Source: SLRI01 sp942491185
Lineage (GTDB): Bacteria > Pseudomonadota > Alphaproteobacteria > Geminicoccales > Geminicoccaceae
Reading direction: 5' to 3'
Assembly (NCBI GenBank): GCA_942491185.1
Contig: CALOAB010000026.1
Span: 1-64,000 of the forward strand
Length of the DNA stretch: 64,000 nucleotides
A program made the position numbers and the translations under genes. Of the stretch, positions 33,630-41,043 are shown in pieces (positions within the stretch are counted from its first letter, which is position 1; every line of letters starts with the position of its first letter). The notes below the pieces were generated by a model. That model was not told the origin of the DNA and ran no database searches. It saw only the letters and a list, made by a program, of their open reading frames with translations.

Positions 33630-34991
33630 TCAGCCAGCCGAGATCCCGAGCCGGCGCATCTTCTCCCAGAGCGTCGTCCGCGAGACGCCGAGCCGGTTCG
33701 CGGCATCCTGGATGGCGCCAGCGGTGGCCTGCAACGTCTGGGCGATATGCTCCCGCTCGGCGGCGTCGCGCACCTCGGCCAGGGTCATCGACAGCTCTGC
33801 TGGCGCCGTGAGGGCCGGTGCCGGCCGGCGTGCCGCTTCATCCGGGAAGAGGTCGGCGGCGGTCACGATATCCGCTTCGGCCAAGGCCACCGCGCGCTCC
33901 ACGCGATTCTCCAGCTCGCGGATATTGCCCGGCCAGTCATAGGCCATGGCTGCCGCCGGCGCGTCGTCGGCTACCCGCATCGCCCGGCCGCGCAGCCGCG
34001 GCCCGGCCTTCTCGACGAAGCGCTGCAGCAGCGGGCCGATCTCGGCAGCACGGTCGCGGAGTGACGGCAGGCGCACGGTCACCACGTTGATGCGATACCA
34101 GAGATCCTCGCGAAAGCTGCGGCCTGCCACCTCGGCCTCGAGGTCACGATGCGTGGCGCAGACCAGCCGGGCCTGAAAACGGATGGCACCCTTGCCGCCG
34201 AGGCGGGTGAACTCGCGCTCCTGAACGAGGCGCAGCAGCTTGGCCTGCAGGCCGGCGTCGAGCTCGCCGATCTCGTCGAGAAAGAGCGTGCCGCTGCCGG
34301 CCTGCTCGGCCAGGCCCTGATGGCGCTCGTGGGCGCCGGTGAAGGCGCCTCGCTCGTGGCCGAACAGCGCCGAGTCGACCAGCTCCGGGGCCAGTGCGGC
34401 GCAGTTGACGGCGATGAACGGGGCAGCACTGCGGCTGCTCGCGGCATGGAGGAAGCGGGCTGCGACCTCCTTGCCGGTGCCCGTCTCGCCGAGCAGCAGC
34501 ACCGGCAGGTCGAGATCGGCCACGCGCTCGAGCACGCGGCGGGTCGCCTGGGTCGCGGGCGACAGGCCGAAGCTCGAGAAGAGCCGAGCGTCGTCCGGCA
34601 CCGCTGCCTCGACGCCGCTTTCGCCTGAGCGAGCACCGGCCTCGAGCTTGGCCACCAGCTCGTCCAGGTCGAAGGGCTTGATCAGGTAGTCGCGAGCACC
34701 GGCCCGCACCAGGCGCACCGCCTGATCGACGCCGCCATGCGCGGTCATGAAGATCGTCGGCACGGCACCGGCGCGGGCGAAGACATCGGCCATCAGCTGC
34801 TCGCCATTGGCGTCCGGCAGGCGGATGTCGCAGATCACCATGTCGGGCGTCTGCCGCGCCAAGGCGGCGAGCGCTGTGCGGCCGCTGGACGCCAGCTGGG
34901 CATGCCAGCCCTCCAGCTTCAGCCGCTGCACGAGCGAGGGGCCGAGAATCTCGTCGTCCTCGATCACCAAGATGAGCCCGCGCGTCGTCAT
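33630..34991 (-). CDS. Sigma-54-dependent response regulator, NtrC/DctD type
   Basis: A 453-residue enhancer-binding protein. The receiver domain (1-120) has acidic VIEDDEI and the phospho-acceptor Asp in MVICDIRLPDANG. The AAA+ domain (about 145-370) has Walker A GETGTGKE, the sigma-54 contact loop GAFTGA intact within ERGAFTGAHER, and Walker B TLFLDEIGELD. The C-terminal Fis-type HTH ends AANRLGVSRTTLWEKMRRLG. It overlaps the histidine kinase gene by 4 bp (ATGA). It is the last gene of the mrp operon, and the mrp promoter carries a sigma-54 site with upstream dyads, so it most likely activates its own operon. DctD- and ZraR-like proteins are the nearest functional analogues. Confidence 0.92.
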   Translation of the reverse strand: MTTRGLILVIEDDEILGPSLVQRLKLEGWHAQLASSGRTALAALARQTPDMVICDIRLPDANGEQLMADVFARAGAVPTIFMTAHGGVDQAVRLVRAGARDYLIKPFDLDELVAKLEAGARSGESGVEAAVPDDARLFSSFGLSPATQATRRVLERVADLDLPVLLLGETGTGKEVAARFLHAASSRSAAPFIAVNCAALAPELVDSALFGHERGAFTGAHERHQGLAEQAGSGTLFLDEIGELDAGLQAKLLRLVQEREFTRLGGKGAIRFQARLVCATHRDLEAEVAGRSFREDLWYRINVVTVRLPSLRDRAAEIGPLLQRFVEKAGPRLRGRAMRVADDAPAAAMAYDWPGNIRELENRVERAVALAEADIVTAADLFPDEAARRPAPALTAPAELSMTLAEVRDAAEREHIAQTLQATAGAIQDAANRLGVSRTTLWEKMRRLGISAG

Positions 34992-36508
34992 GCAGCACCC
35001 TTGGTCAAGGCATCGTCACCGGCGGATGCTGCCGTCCCGATCGGCAGACGTACGGCAACGACCGTGCCGTCGCCCGATCGGCTCTCCACCTTGATCCGGC
35101 CGCCGATATCCTCGAGCAGCCGGGTCACCATCCAGAGCCCCAGGCCCTTGTGGTCGACCATGGGCGCCAGCCTGGCGCCGTCGACCAGGAACGCCAGAAC
35201 GCTGTCTGGCATGCCGGGTCCGCTGTCGCTGATGGTGAAGACCGTCGCATCGCTATCTTGGCTGGCACCGAAGGACAGGTGGCCCCCCTCGTCACAGGCC
35301 TTGCAGGCATTCAACAACAGATTCAAGAGAATCTGGCGAAGCGCGTCCGCGTCGACGGCGATCGCTGCCAGGGGCGCCGACGGCCATTCGACCGTAATGT
35401 TGCGGCGGCGCGCCTCAGGCGCGATGAGCAGGCGCAGGTCATGCAGGTCGTCGGCGGTGAAACCCATCCGGCCGGCGTCCGGCCGGTAGGTCGTGAGCAT
35501 CGTATCGGCGACCCGACCGATCGAGCGCAGCCCGCGCTCGACCAGATCGAGCGTCTCGGCGCGCACCGCCGCATCTTCGCCGAAGCGTCGCAAGGTCGAG
35601 ACGCCGTTGAGGAGACCGGCGAGCGGGTTCCTGACCTCATGCGCCAATCCGGCCGCGAGCTTGGCGAGCAGCGCATTGCGCTCCTTCTCGCCGATGTCGC
35701 GCAAGGCCAGGTTGCGCGCCGCCTCGGCATCGAGCCGCGTCTTCACGGCGTCCTCGAGCCGGCCGACCTCGCCCTTGCGGCCATTGGCGAGCGTTGCTGG
35801 CGCCGATGCCGTCTCAGCGGTGAGCTCGCGTGCCAGATGGTCGAGTGGCGCCAGGGCACGTCGGGTCAAAGCATAAGTGAGAGCGGCTGCGACTGCCGCC
35901 AGCACCAGGTCGATGATCAGCGCCCAGCGCTGCGCGCGATCGCTGGCCGCGCTGATCTCGCTGGTATCCAGCGCGGCGGCGATGCTCAGCACGCCACCCT
36001 CCACCGGATACGCCTTGGCCGCCAGCGCTCGGTTCCGCTCGCTGTCCAGGACGAACGCGAGCTCGCCGGTCGGCGGGGTGGCCGCGCGTTGCAGGAGCTC
36101 GGCCAGCTGCGGCGCCGGCAGGGCCTGCTCGCCCAGCACGACGCTGCCACCGGTCTCGCCGTCGGCCGTAGCCGTCCAGCTGAGCGCCAGCATCTGCTCG
36201 GCAACCGCTTCTTGCACCAGGAGCTTGTCCTGCAGCCGCGCCTCGACGGCGGCCGCTCCTTGATCGAGCAGCCGGCCGGCCGTGTCGGCAATGGCATCGA
36301 GGAAGAGGCTCGCTTTTGCCTCGAGCGTGGCGACGTCGCGCGCTTCGAGCAACCGCAGCCCGACCTGCGTCGTCACCAACGCCACCGCGAACATACCGAT
36401 TGCGACACCCAAGGGCAGCGTTCGGGTCAGCGACCAGCGGCGCAACCAAGTGCCAGGACCCGTCGGCTCGCCCTCGCTCGGATCGCGATCATCAGCAGCC
36501 TCAGCCAA
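34988..36508 (-). CDS. Membrane sensor histidine kinase
   Basis: A 506-residue kinase opening with a TTG codon (no better start seen). It has a first membrane helix at about 30-55 (LPLGVAIGMFAVALVTTQVG), a periplasmic sensor of about 150 residues, a second helix at about 205-228 (ALIIDLVLAAVAAALTYALT) and a HAMP-like linker. The H-box is AAGLAHEVRNPLAGLLNGVS, the N-box NLLLNACKACDEGG, and the G boxes ISDSGPGMPDS and KGLGLWMVTRLLEDIGG. It would phosphorylate the sigma-54 regulator encoded next. It starts 29 bp after mrpG on the same strand. The signal is unknown; pH, sodium or membrane energy state are natural guesses. Confidence 0.9.
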   Translation of the reverse strand: MAEAADDRDPSEGEPTGPGTWLRRWSLTRTLPLGVAIGMFAVALVTTQVGLRLLEARDVATLEAKASLFLDAIADTAGRLLDQGAAAVEARLQDKLLVQEAVAEQMLALSWTATADGETGGSVVLGEQALPAPQLAELLQRAATPPTGELAFVLDSERNRALAAKAYPVEGGVLSIAAALDTSEISAASDRAQRWALIIDLVLAAVAAALTYALTRRALAPLDHLARELTAETASAPATLANGRKGEVGRLEDAVKTRLDAEAARNLALRDIGEKERNALLAKLAAGLAHEVRNPLAGLLNGVSTLRRFGEDAAVRAETLDLVERGLRSIGRVADTMLTTYRPDAGRMGFTADDLHDLRLLIAPEARRRNITVEWPSAPLAAIAVDADALRQILLNLLLNACKACDEGGHLSFGASQDSDATVFTISDSGPGMPDSVLAFLVDGARLAPMVDHKGLGLWMVTRLLEDIGGRIKVESRSGDGTVVAVRLPIGTAASAGDDALTKGAA

Positions 36509-36537
36509 GCGTCAGCGATCCACGCACAAGAGGCGGC

Positions 36538-37932
36538 TCAGGCGACCAGCACATCGCCGCGAAAGCCCGGGATGATGCGATCCTGCCAGAACGTGCCGTA
36601 GGCGTTGATCCTGGCCGGCTGCGGCGGCATGCCCATGATCACGGCAGTGATCTTGGCATGCTGGCGGGGCATGAAGGCCCTGAACGGTGCCATGGGCTTG
36701 GTCTGGTGCTCGAGCTCGAGACCGACCTCCTCGGCAACCTGCATCAGCGCCTGGCATTGCACCTCGCTCGGCCGACCGACCAGCGTGACGGCGTCGAGCG
36801 GCCACAAGCCCGTGCGCATGGCCCAGACGGCGAGGCGCTGGGTGCGCCTGGTGCCGTCATGGATGATGGCGCAACGTCGCTCGGCGGGCGTGGCCGTGCC
36901 GACGAAGAGCTTGGGGCCGGCATGCCGTTCCGCGAGGCTGAAGAGCTTGTCGGCCAATCGGTCCTCGAATACGGGAATCGTGATGTGGGCACCATGATGA
37001 CACCAGCCATCCGTCGGCAACAGCAATAATTCCCGACGCCCGGCATCGGGGCAGGGGATCAGCTTCAGCGGATCGCCCTCCTCGTAGATCATCGTGAACG
37101 GCGCCTTGCCGTCGCAGGTGGCCGCTCGCGTATCGGCGACTGCCGTGGCGAGGCAGGCCTTGATGCTGTCGCTCGCTTGGGCAATTCGCGCCGTCTCCAG
37201 GCAGGACGTGTCGATCACGGCGATGGCCGTTGCCGGCACGCCGCGCTCGACCGCGAGACGCCAGGCGCGGGCCGCCACCGGACAGTCGTTGGCGCCGATC
37301 ACCGGGAAGCGAACGGCCGAGTAGCCGGGCTCGACATCGGCCCCGTCTTCGCTCGCCTCCTCATCGCTGGCCGTTTGACCCGTGATCAGCCGGCGCAAGC
37401 TCTCGGACAGCGGCAGCGCGCTACCCTTGTCGCCCGTAGTCGAGGTGCCGGGAGCTGTCACGGCGGCGGCTGATCCATCCTTGCCCGCGGCACCCGGCAC
37501 CGCTTCGTCCGCTGCTTGGGTGGATGCCGGCTGCGCTGCCGCGAAGGCACTGACGCCTTCGGCCTCGGGTTCGTCAGCCTTGCGGAGGCGTGCCTCGAGC
37601 GGGGCTGCCATGCGCGGCAATATCCCGGCGAGCGCGTCGCTGCGGCTGCGCAAGGGTGCGCCCGAGATATAGGCGGCCCGGCCGAGCAGGTGGCCGGCCA
37701 CCGGCATGGTGGCGATCAGGAAGAGGATGGTCAGCACCGCCACCAGCGTCGCGTCGAACGACCCCTTGGTCACCGCGGCACCGGCGAGCACGAGCCCGGC
37801 ACCCAGCGTTCCGGCCTTGGTGGCGGCGTGCATCCGCTGAAAAGGATCTTGAAAGCGCAGCACGCCCAACGTGGCGACGAGCAGGAAGACGGTGCCGGCG
37901 ACCTTCAACAGCAGCGCCAGAAGAGCGGTCAT
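36538..37932 (-). CDS. mrpG: Mrp antiporter subunit G with USP-like C-terminal extension
   Basis: 464 residues, although MrpG is normally about 100-130. Residues 1-110 are a complete MrpG: VAGTVFLLVATLGVLRFQDP, FQRMHAATKAGTLGAG and the TM region ending AGHLLGRAAYISG. Residues about 110-205 form an Ala/Pro/Ser/Thr/Asp-rich linker. Residues about 205-464 look like two alpha/beta units resembling universal stress proteins (GPKLFVGTATPAERRCAIIH, RTQRLAVWAMRTGLWPLDAV, closing FRGDVLVA), with several cysteines (NDCPVAARA, DTSCLE, ACLATA, GWCHHG). The frame is open throughout and G+C patterns do not change. The extension could bind nucleotide or sense the cytoplasm; both are inference. It overlaps mrpF by 4 bp. 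Confidence 0.85.
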   Translation of the reverse strand: MTALLALLLKVAGTVFLLVATLGVLRFQDPFQRMHAATKAGTLGAGLVLAGAAVTKGSFDATLVAVLTILFLIATMPVAGHLLGRAAYISGAPLRSRSDALAGILPRMAAPLEARLRKADEPEAEGVSAFAAAQPASTQAADEAVPGAAGKDGSAAAVTAPGTSTTGDKGSALPLSESLRRLITGQTASDEEASEDGADVEPGYSAVRFPVIGANDCPVAARAWRLAVERGVPATAIAVIDTSCLETARIAQASDSIKACLATAVADTRAATCDGKAPFTMIYEEGDPLKLIPCPDAGRRELLLLPTDGWCHHGAHITIPVFEDRLADKLFSLAERHAGPKLFVGTATPAERRCAIIHDGTRRTQRLAVWAMRTGLWPLDAVTLVGRPSEVQCQALMQVAEEVGLELEHQTKPMAPFRAFMPRQHAKITAVIMGMPPQPARINAYGTFWQDRIIPGFRGDVLVA

Positions 37933-38264
37933 GACGGGCTCCTTTTCTTCCTCTCGAGGAACGCGGCAAAGGCGATGGTGGCGACGAAGGCGATGAGTGC
38001 CAGGCCCAGGCCCACATCGAGGAACTCCCGCCTGCCGGTCATGACGGCGGTGAGCGCGCAGGCGGCGACCGCAAGGCCGGTCAGCATGTCGAGGGCGATG
38101 AACCGATCCGCATGCCCGGGACCGACGATCATCCGAAAGGCGGCACCGACCAGCGCCAGCGTGAGCACCAGCAAGAGGATCAGCGCCACCGACGTGACCA
38201 TGCCGTCGAGCGTCGCGACCCAGCCGAGCGCAGCCATGGGCGTGTCGGGTAGCGTCTCGCTCAT
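37929..38264 (-). CDS. mrpF: Mrp antiporter subunit F
   Basis: A 111-residue protein with three membrane helices and the family motif VGPGHADRFIALDMLTGLAV. It overlaps mrpE and mrpG by 4 bp at each side (ATGA), as usual in tightly packed mrp operons. A small integral subunit of the multisubunit cation/proton antiporter. Confidence 0.92.
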   Translation of the reverse strand: MSETLPDTPMAALGWVATLDGMVTSVALILLLVLTLALVGAAFRMIVGPGHADRFIALDMLTGLAVAACALTAVMTGRREFLDVGLGLALIAFVATIAFAAFLERKKRSPS

Positions 38265-38614
38265 TGCTCGATCCTCTTGATGAGCCGCTCGAAGCCGTCC
38301 TTGATGTCCCGCACCACCGCTTCCGCAGTGGGCGTATCGAGCACGTGGACGTAGAGCGTCTTGCGGTCGTCGGCGACGTGAAGCGCCGTCGTGCCGGGCG
38401 TGAGCGTGACCAGATTGGCGAGCGTCGCGATGCCGAGATCCGTCTTGAGGTCGATCGGAACGGCGACGATCGCAGGCTCCAGCCGGCTGGTCGACGACAG
38501 CGCCGCCATCGCCACCCGCCAGGCCGAAACCACGAGTGCCACCAGGAAGGTGAAGAGGAGCGTGACCAACGGCACGATGCGCCGGAGCACGCGGACCACG
38601 GCGAAGCCCGTCAT
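38261..38614 (-). CDS. mrpE: Mrp antiporter subunit E
   Basis: A 117-residue subunit from the ATG at 38614, with the N-terminal basic plus hydrophobic region (RRIVPLVTLLFTFLVALVVS) and the cytoplasmic beta-rich domain IVAVPIDLKTDLGIATLANL, VTLTPGTTALHV, LYVHVLDT. A longer frame from 39064 is only the shadow of mrpD. It overlaps mrpD by 4 bp. Confidence 0.9.
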   Translation of the reverse strand: MTGFAVVRVLRRIVPLVTLLFTFLVALVVSAWRVAMAALSSTSRLEPAIVAVPIDLKTDLGIATLANLVTLTPGTTALHVADDRKTLYVHVLDTPTAEAVVRDIKDGFERLIKRIEQ

Positions 38615-40236
38615 TGCAGATCTCCCGTTTCGACCAGTTTCAGGTGTTTGTCCTCGGTCTCGACCCCGATCTCGACATCGGCTGTGGGATCGAGCGTCGG
38701 TTGGTCGAGCGCAGGCGGCGGCTCGGCCAGCTGGACCGCTGCCGGCACGGCGTCGGGAAAGACGGCGGCGATGTAGAGCTGCGGCTCGACCAGGACGAGC
38801 GCCGCCTGCTCGGCCAGCGTCACGAAAGGCTGGGCGAAGAGGCCCATGGCGACCGTGACCGCACCCAGTGCTGCGATCGGCAGCAGCATGACGAGCGGCA
38901 CGGCGCGCGGCCGCGTGCGCACGATGGGCGACGCCTTCCAGAACGCCTCCATCCAGATCTTGCTCATCGAGAAGAGCGTCAGCAGGCCAACCAGGAGTGC
39001 TACGGCCGCGAGCCAGCCCATGTCCTCGCGCAGCGCCGGCTCGATCACCAGGAACTTGGCCCAAAAGCCCGAGAGCGGCGGCAGGCCGGCGAGCGACAGG
39101 GCCGGGATCAAGAAGAGGACGGCGAGCCAGGGATGCGAGCGCAAGAGCCCGCCGCTCTTCTTCAGGTCATCGGTGCCGCCGGCCCGCTGGATGGCGCCAG
39201 CGACCAGGAAGAGGTTCGCCTTCACGATGATGTGGTGGACGATGTAGAAGGCCGCACCCAGAAGTGCTGCCTGGGTGGCGATCGCGAGGCCCATCAGCAT
39301 GTAGCCGATCTGGCTGATGATGTGGAACGAGAGGATCCGCCGCACGTTCCACTGCACGGCCGCACCCAGGACACCGGTGATCATGGTCGCGGCAGCAATA
39401 TACGCGATCAACAGGCGCAGGCCGTCGCCGTCCAGGGCGAAGAGCAGCGTGAAGACGCGAAAGCAGGCATAGACGCCGACCTTGGTCAGCAGGCCCGCAA
39501 AGATCGCGGCAACCGCGATCGGTGCCGTGTGGTAGCTCGCCGGCAGCCAGAAGAAGAGCGGGAACACGCCGGCCTTGATCCCGAAGGCGGCGAGGAAGAG
39601 CAGTGCCGTCGCCATCAGGCCCGGCGAGAGCTGCATGGTCGGCAGGATCATCGCCAGGTCGGCCATGTTCAGCGTGCCGGTGGCGCCGTAGAGCAATGCT
39701 ATGGCGATCAGGAAGACGATGGTGCCGAAGAGGTTGAGTGCGGCGTAGCGAATGGCGCCATCGATCTGCGGCTTGGTGCGGCCGAGCACGAGCAGGCCCA
39801 AGGAGGTGATCAGCATCACCTCGAACCAGACATAGAGATTGAAGATGTCGCCGGTCAGGAAGGCGCCGTTGACGCCCATGATCAGGCCATGAAAGAGCGG
39901 GTGGAAGCCGGCACGCTCCTGCCGCTCGCCGATCGAGGCCAGGGCAAAGACGCCGACCGCCAGCGCCAGCAGGCCGCTGACCATGACCAGTGCCGCGCTC
40001 AGCGGATCGGCCACGAAGCTGATGCCGAAGGGGGCAACCCAGCTGCCGAACTGCTTGGCGATGATGCCGTTGTCCAGAACGGTCCAGAGCAGGTTGATCG
40101 ATGCTACGAGCAGCAGCACGAGGCCCACCAGGCCGATCCGCCGCTGGATGCCGGGATGGGTCCAAAAGCAGGCGGTGAGCGCTGCGGTGGCGATCGGGAT
40201 CAGCACCGGCCAGAGAAGAGCGAGGCCGTCAGCCAT
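38611..40236 (-). CDS. mrpD: Mrp antiporter subunit D
   Basis: 541 residues from ATG 40236 (MADGLALLWPVLIP). It is homologous to the complex I antiporter subunits NuoL/M/N, with about 14 membrane helices. Expected ion-path residues are visible: the Glu in YVWFEVMLITSLGLLVLGRT, the Lys in FGIKAGVFPLFFWLP, and HIISQIGYMLMGLAI. The C-terminus carries an acidic tail (DPTADVEIGVETEDKHLK). One of the two large channel subunits of the antiporter. Confidence 0.93.
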   Translation of the reverse strand: MADGLALLWPVLIPIATAALTACFWTHPGIQRRIGLVGLVLLLVASINLLWTVLDNGIIAKQFGSWVAPFGISFVADPLSAALVMVSGLLALAVGVFALASIGERQERAGFHPLFHGLIMGVNGAFLTGDIFNLYVWFEVMLITSLGLLVLGRTKPQIDGAIRYAALNLFGTIVFLIAIALLYGATGTLNMADLAMILPTMQLSPGLMATALLFLAAFGIKAGVFPLFFWLPASYHTAPIAVAAIFAGLLTKVGVYACFRVFTLLFALDGDGLRLLIAYIAAATMITGVLGAAVQWNVRRILSFHIISQIGYMLMGLAIATQAALLGAAFYIVHHIIVKANLFLVAGAIQRAGGTDDLKKSGGLLRSHPWLAVLFLIPALSLAGLPPLSGFWAKFLVIEPALREDMGWLAAVALLVGLLTLFSMSKIWMEAFWKASPIVRTRPRAVPLVMLLPIAALGAVTVAMGLFAQPFVTLAEQAALVLVEPQLYIAAVFPDAVPAAVQLAEPPPALDQPTLDPTADVEIGVETEDKHLKLVETGDLQ

Positions 40237-40624
40237 TGGCGGTGGTCCCTTGTGGAGCAACTGGGTCCGGCGCGCCGAGAGATTCGGCCGCCGTCATGTC
40301 GCGGGCATCGAGCGTGCCGAGACGCTTGTGGGCGACGACGATGAGCGCCACGGCGAAGGCGGTGAGCGCGAAGCCGATGACGATGGCGGTGAGCACCAGC
40401 GCCTGCGGCAAGGAGTTCGCCGCATCGGCTGCCAGCACCTGGGCACCCGACTCGATCACCGCAGGTGTCGTGCTGCCGATCCGGCCGGCGAGGAAGATCA
40501 GGAAGATGGCGCCGTTGGTGAGCAAGGTGAGGCCCAGCACCAGCCGCACGACATGCCGGGACAGCATCATGTAGAGCCCGCAGCCGAAATAGGCGCCGAT
40601 CGCGATGGCGTAGACGAGGGTCAT
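40229..40624 (-). CDS. mrpC: Mrp antiporter subunit C
   Basis: A 131-residue NuoK-like subunit from ATG 40624 (MTLVYAIAIGAYFGCGLYMM). Three membrane helices; the conserved ADAANSLPQALVLTAIVIGF segment is diagnostic. The C-terminal tail of about 30 residues is somewhat longer than usual. It overlaps mrpB by 4 bp and mrpD by 8 bp. Confidence 0.93.
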   Translation of the reverse strand: MTLVYAIAIGAYFGCGLYMMLSRHVVRLVLGLTLLTNGAIFLIFLAGRIGSTTPAVIESGAQVLAADAANSLPQALVLTAIVIGFALTAFAVALIVVAHKRLGTLDARDMTAAESLGAPDPVAPQGTTANG

Positions 40625-41040
40625 TCCGGCTCCTCCACGTAGAGGCGAAACATGAAGGCGAGGACGCCGCCGACGACGACGAGATAGACGCCGATATCGA
40701 ATGCGATGGTCGTGCCGAGCTTCAAGTTGGTGATGCCCAGGGGCAGGCTGCCCCACTGATGGGTGAGGAACGAATCGTCGAGCACGATGCCGGGCACGCC
40801 GCTCAAGAGCGCGATGATCAGCCCGATGCTCATGAGGACGATCGGGTGAACGATCAGCCGGCGCTTGGCGGCGTCAACGCCCATGGCAAGTGCCAAGGTG
40901 GCAAACGCGGCCGCACCCACGAGGCCGCCGACGAAGCCACCGCCCGGCTCGTTGTGGCCGCGCAGCAGCAGCCAGAGCGAAGCCAGGAGCATGAGCCCGA
41001 AGAAGAGCTTGGCAGTCGCGGTAAGCACGATCGAGCGCAT
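40621..41040 (-). CDS. mrpB: Mrp antiporter subunit B
   Basis: A 139-residue subunit with four membrane helices and the motif HNEPGGGFVGGLVGAAAFAT, typical of MrpB. It lies 3 bp after mrpA. A separate mrpB next to a long mrpA indicates the seven-gene (group 1) type of operon. Confidence 0.92.
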   Translation of the reverse strand: MRSIVLTATAKLFFGLMLLASLWLLLRGHNEPGGGFVGGLVGAAAFATLALAMGVDAAKRRLIVHPIVLMSIGLIIALLSGVPGIVLDDSFLTHQWGSLPLGITNLKLGTTIAFDIGVYLVVVGGVLAFMFRLYVEEPE

Positions 41041-41043
41041 CGG

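Noticed and set aside
36316..37029. Plus-strand frames opposite mrpG and the kinase gene
   Set aside because: Shadow frames with no domain; the minus strand carries conserved proteins with overlapping starts and stops.
38261..39064. 267-residue version of MrpE
   Set aside because: The first 150 residues are an out-of-frame reading of mrpD; the true MrpE starts at ATG 38614 with a 4-bp overlap.
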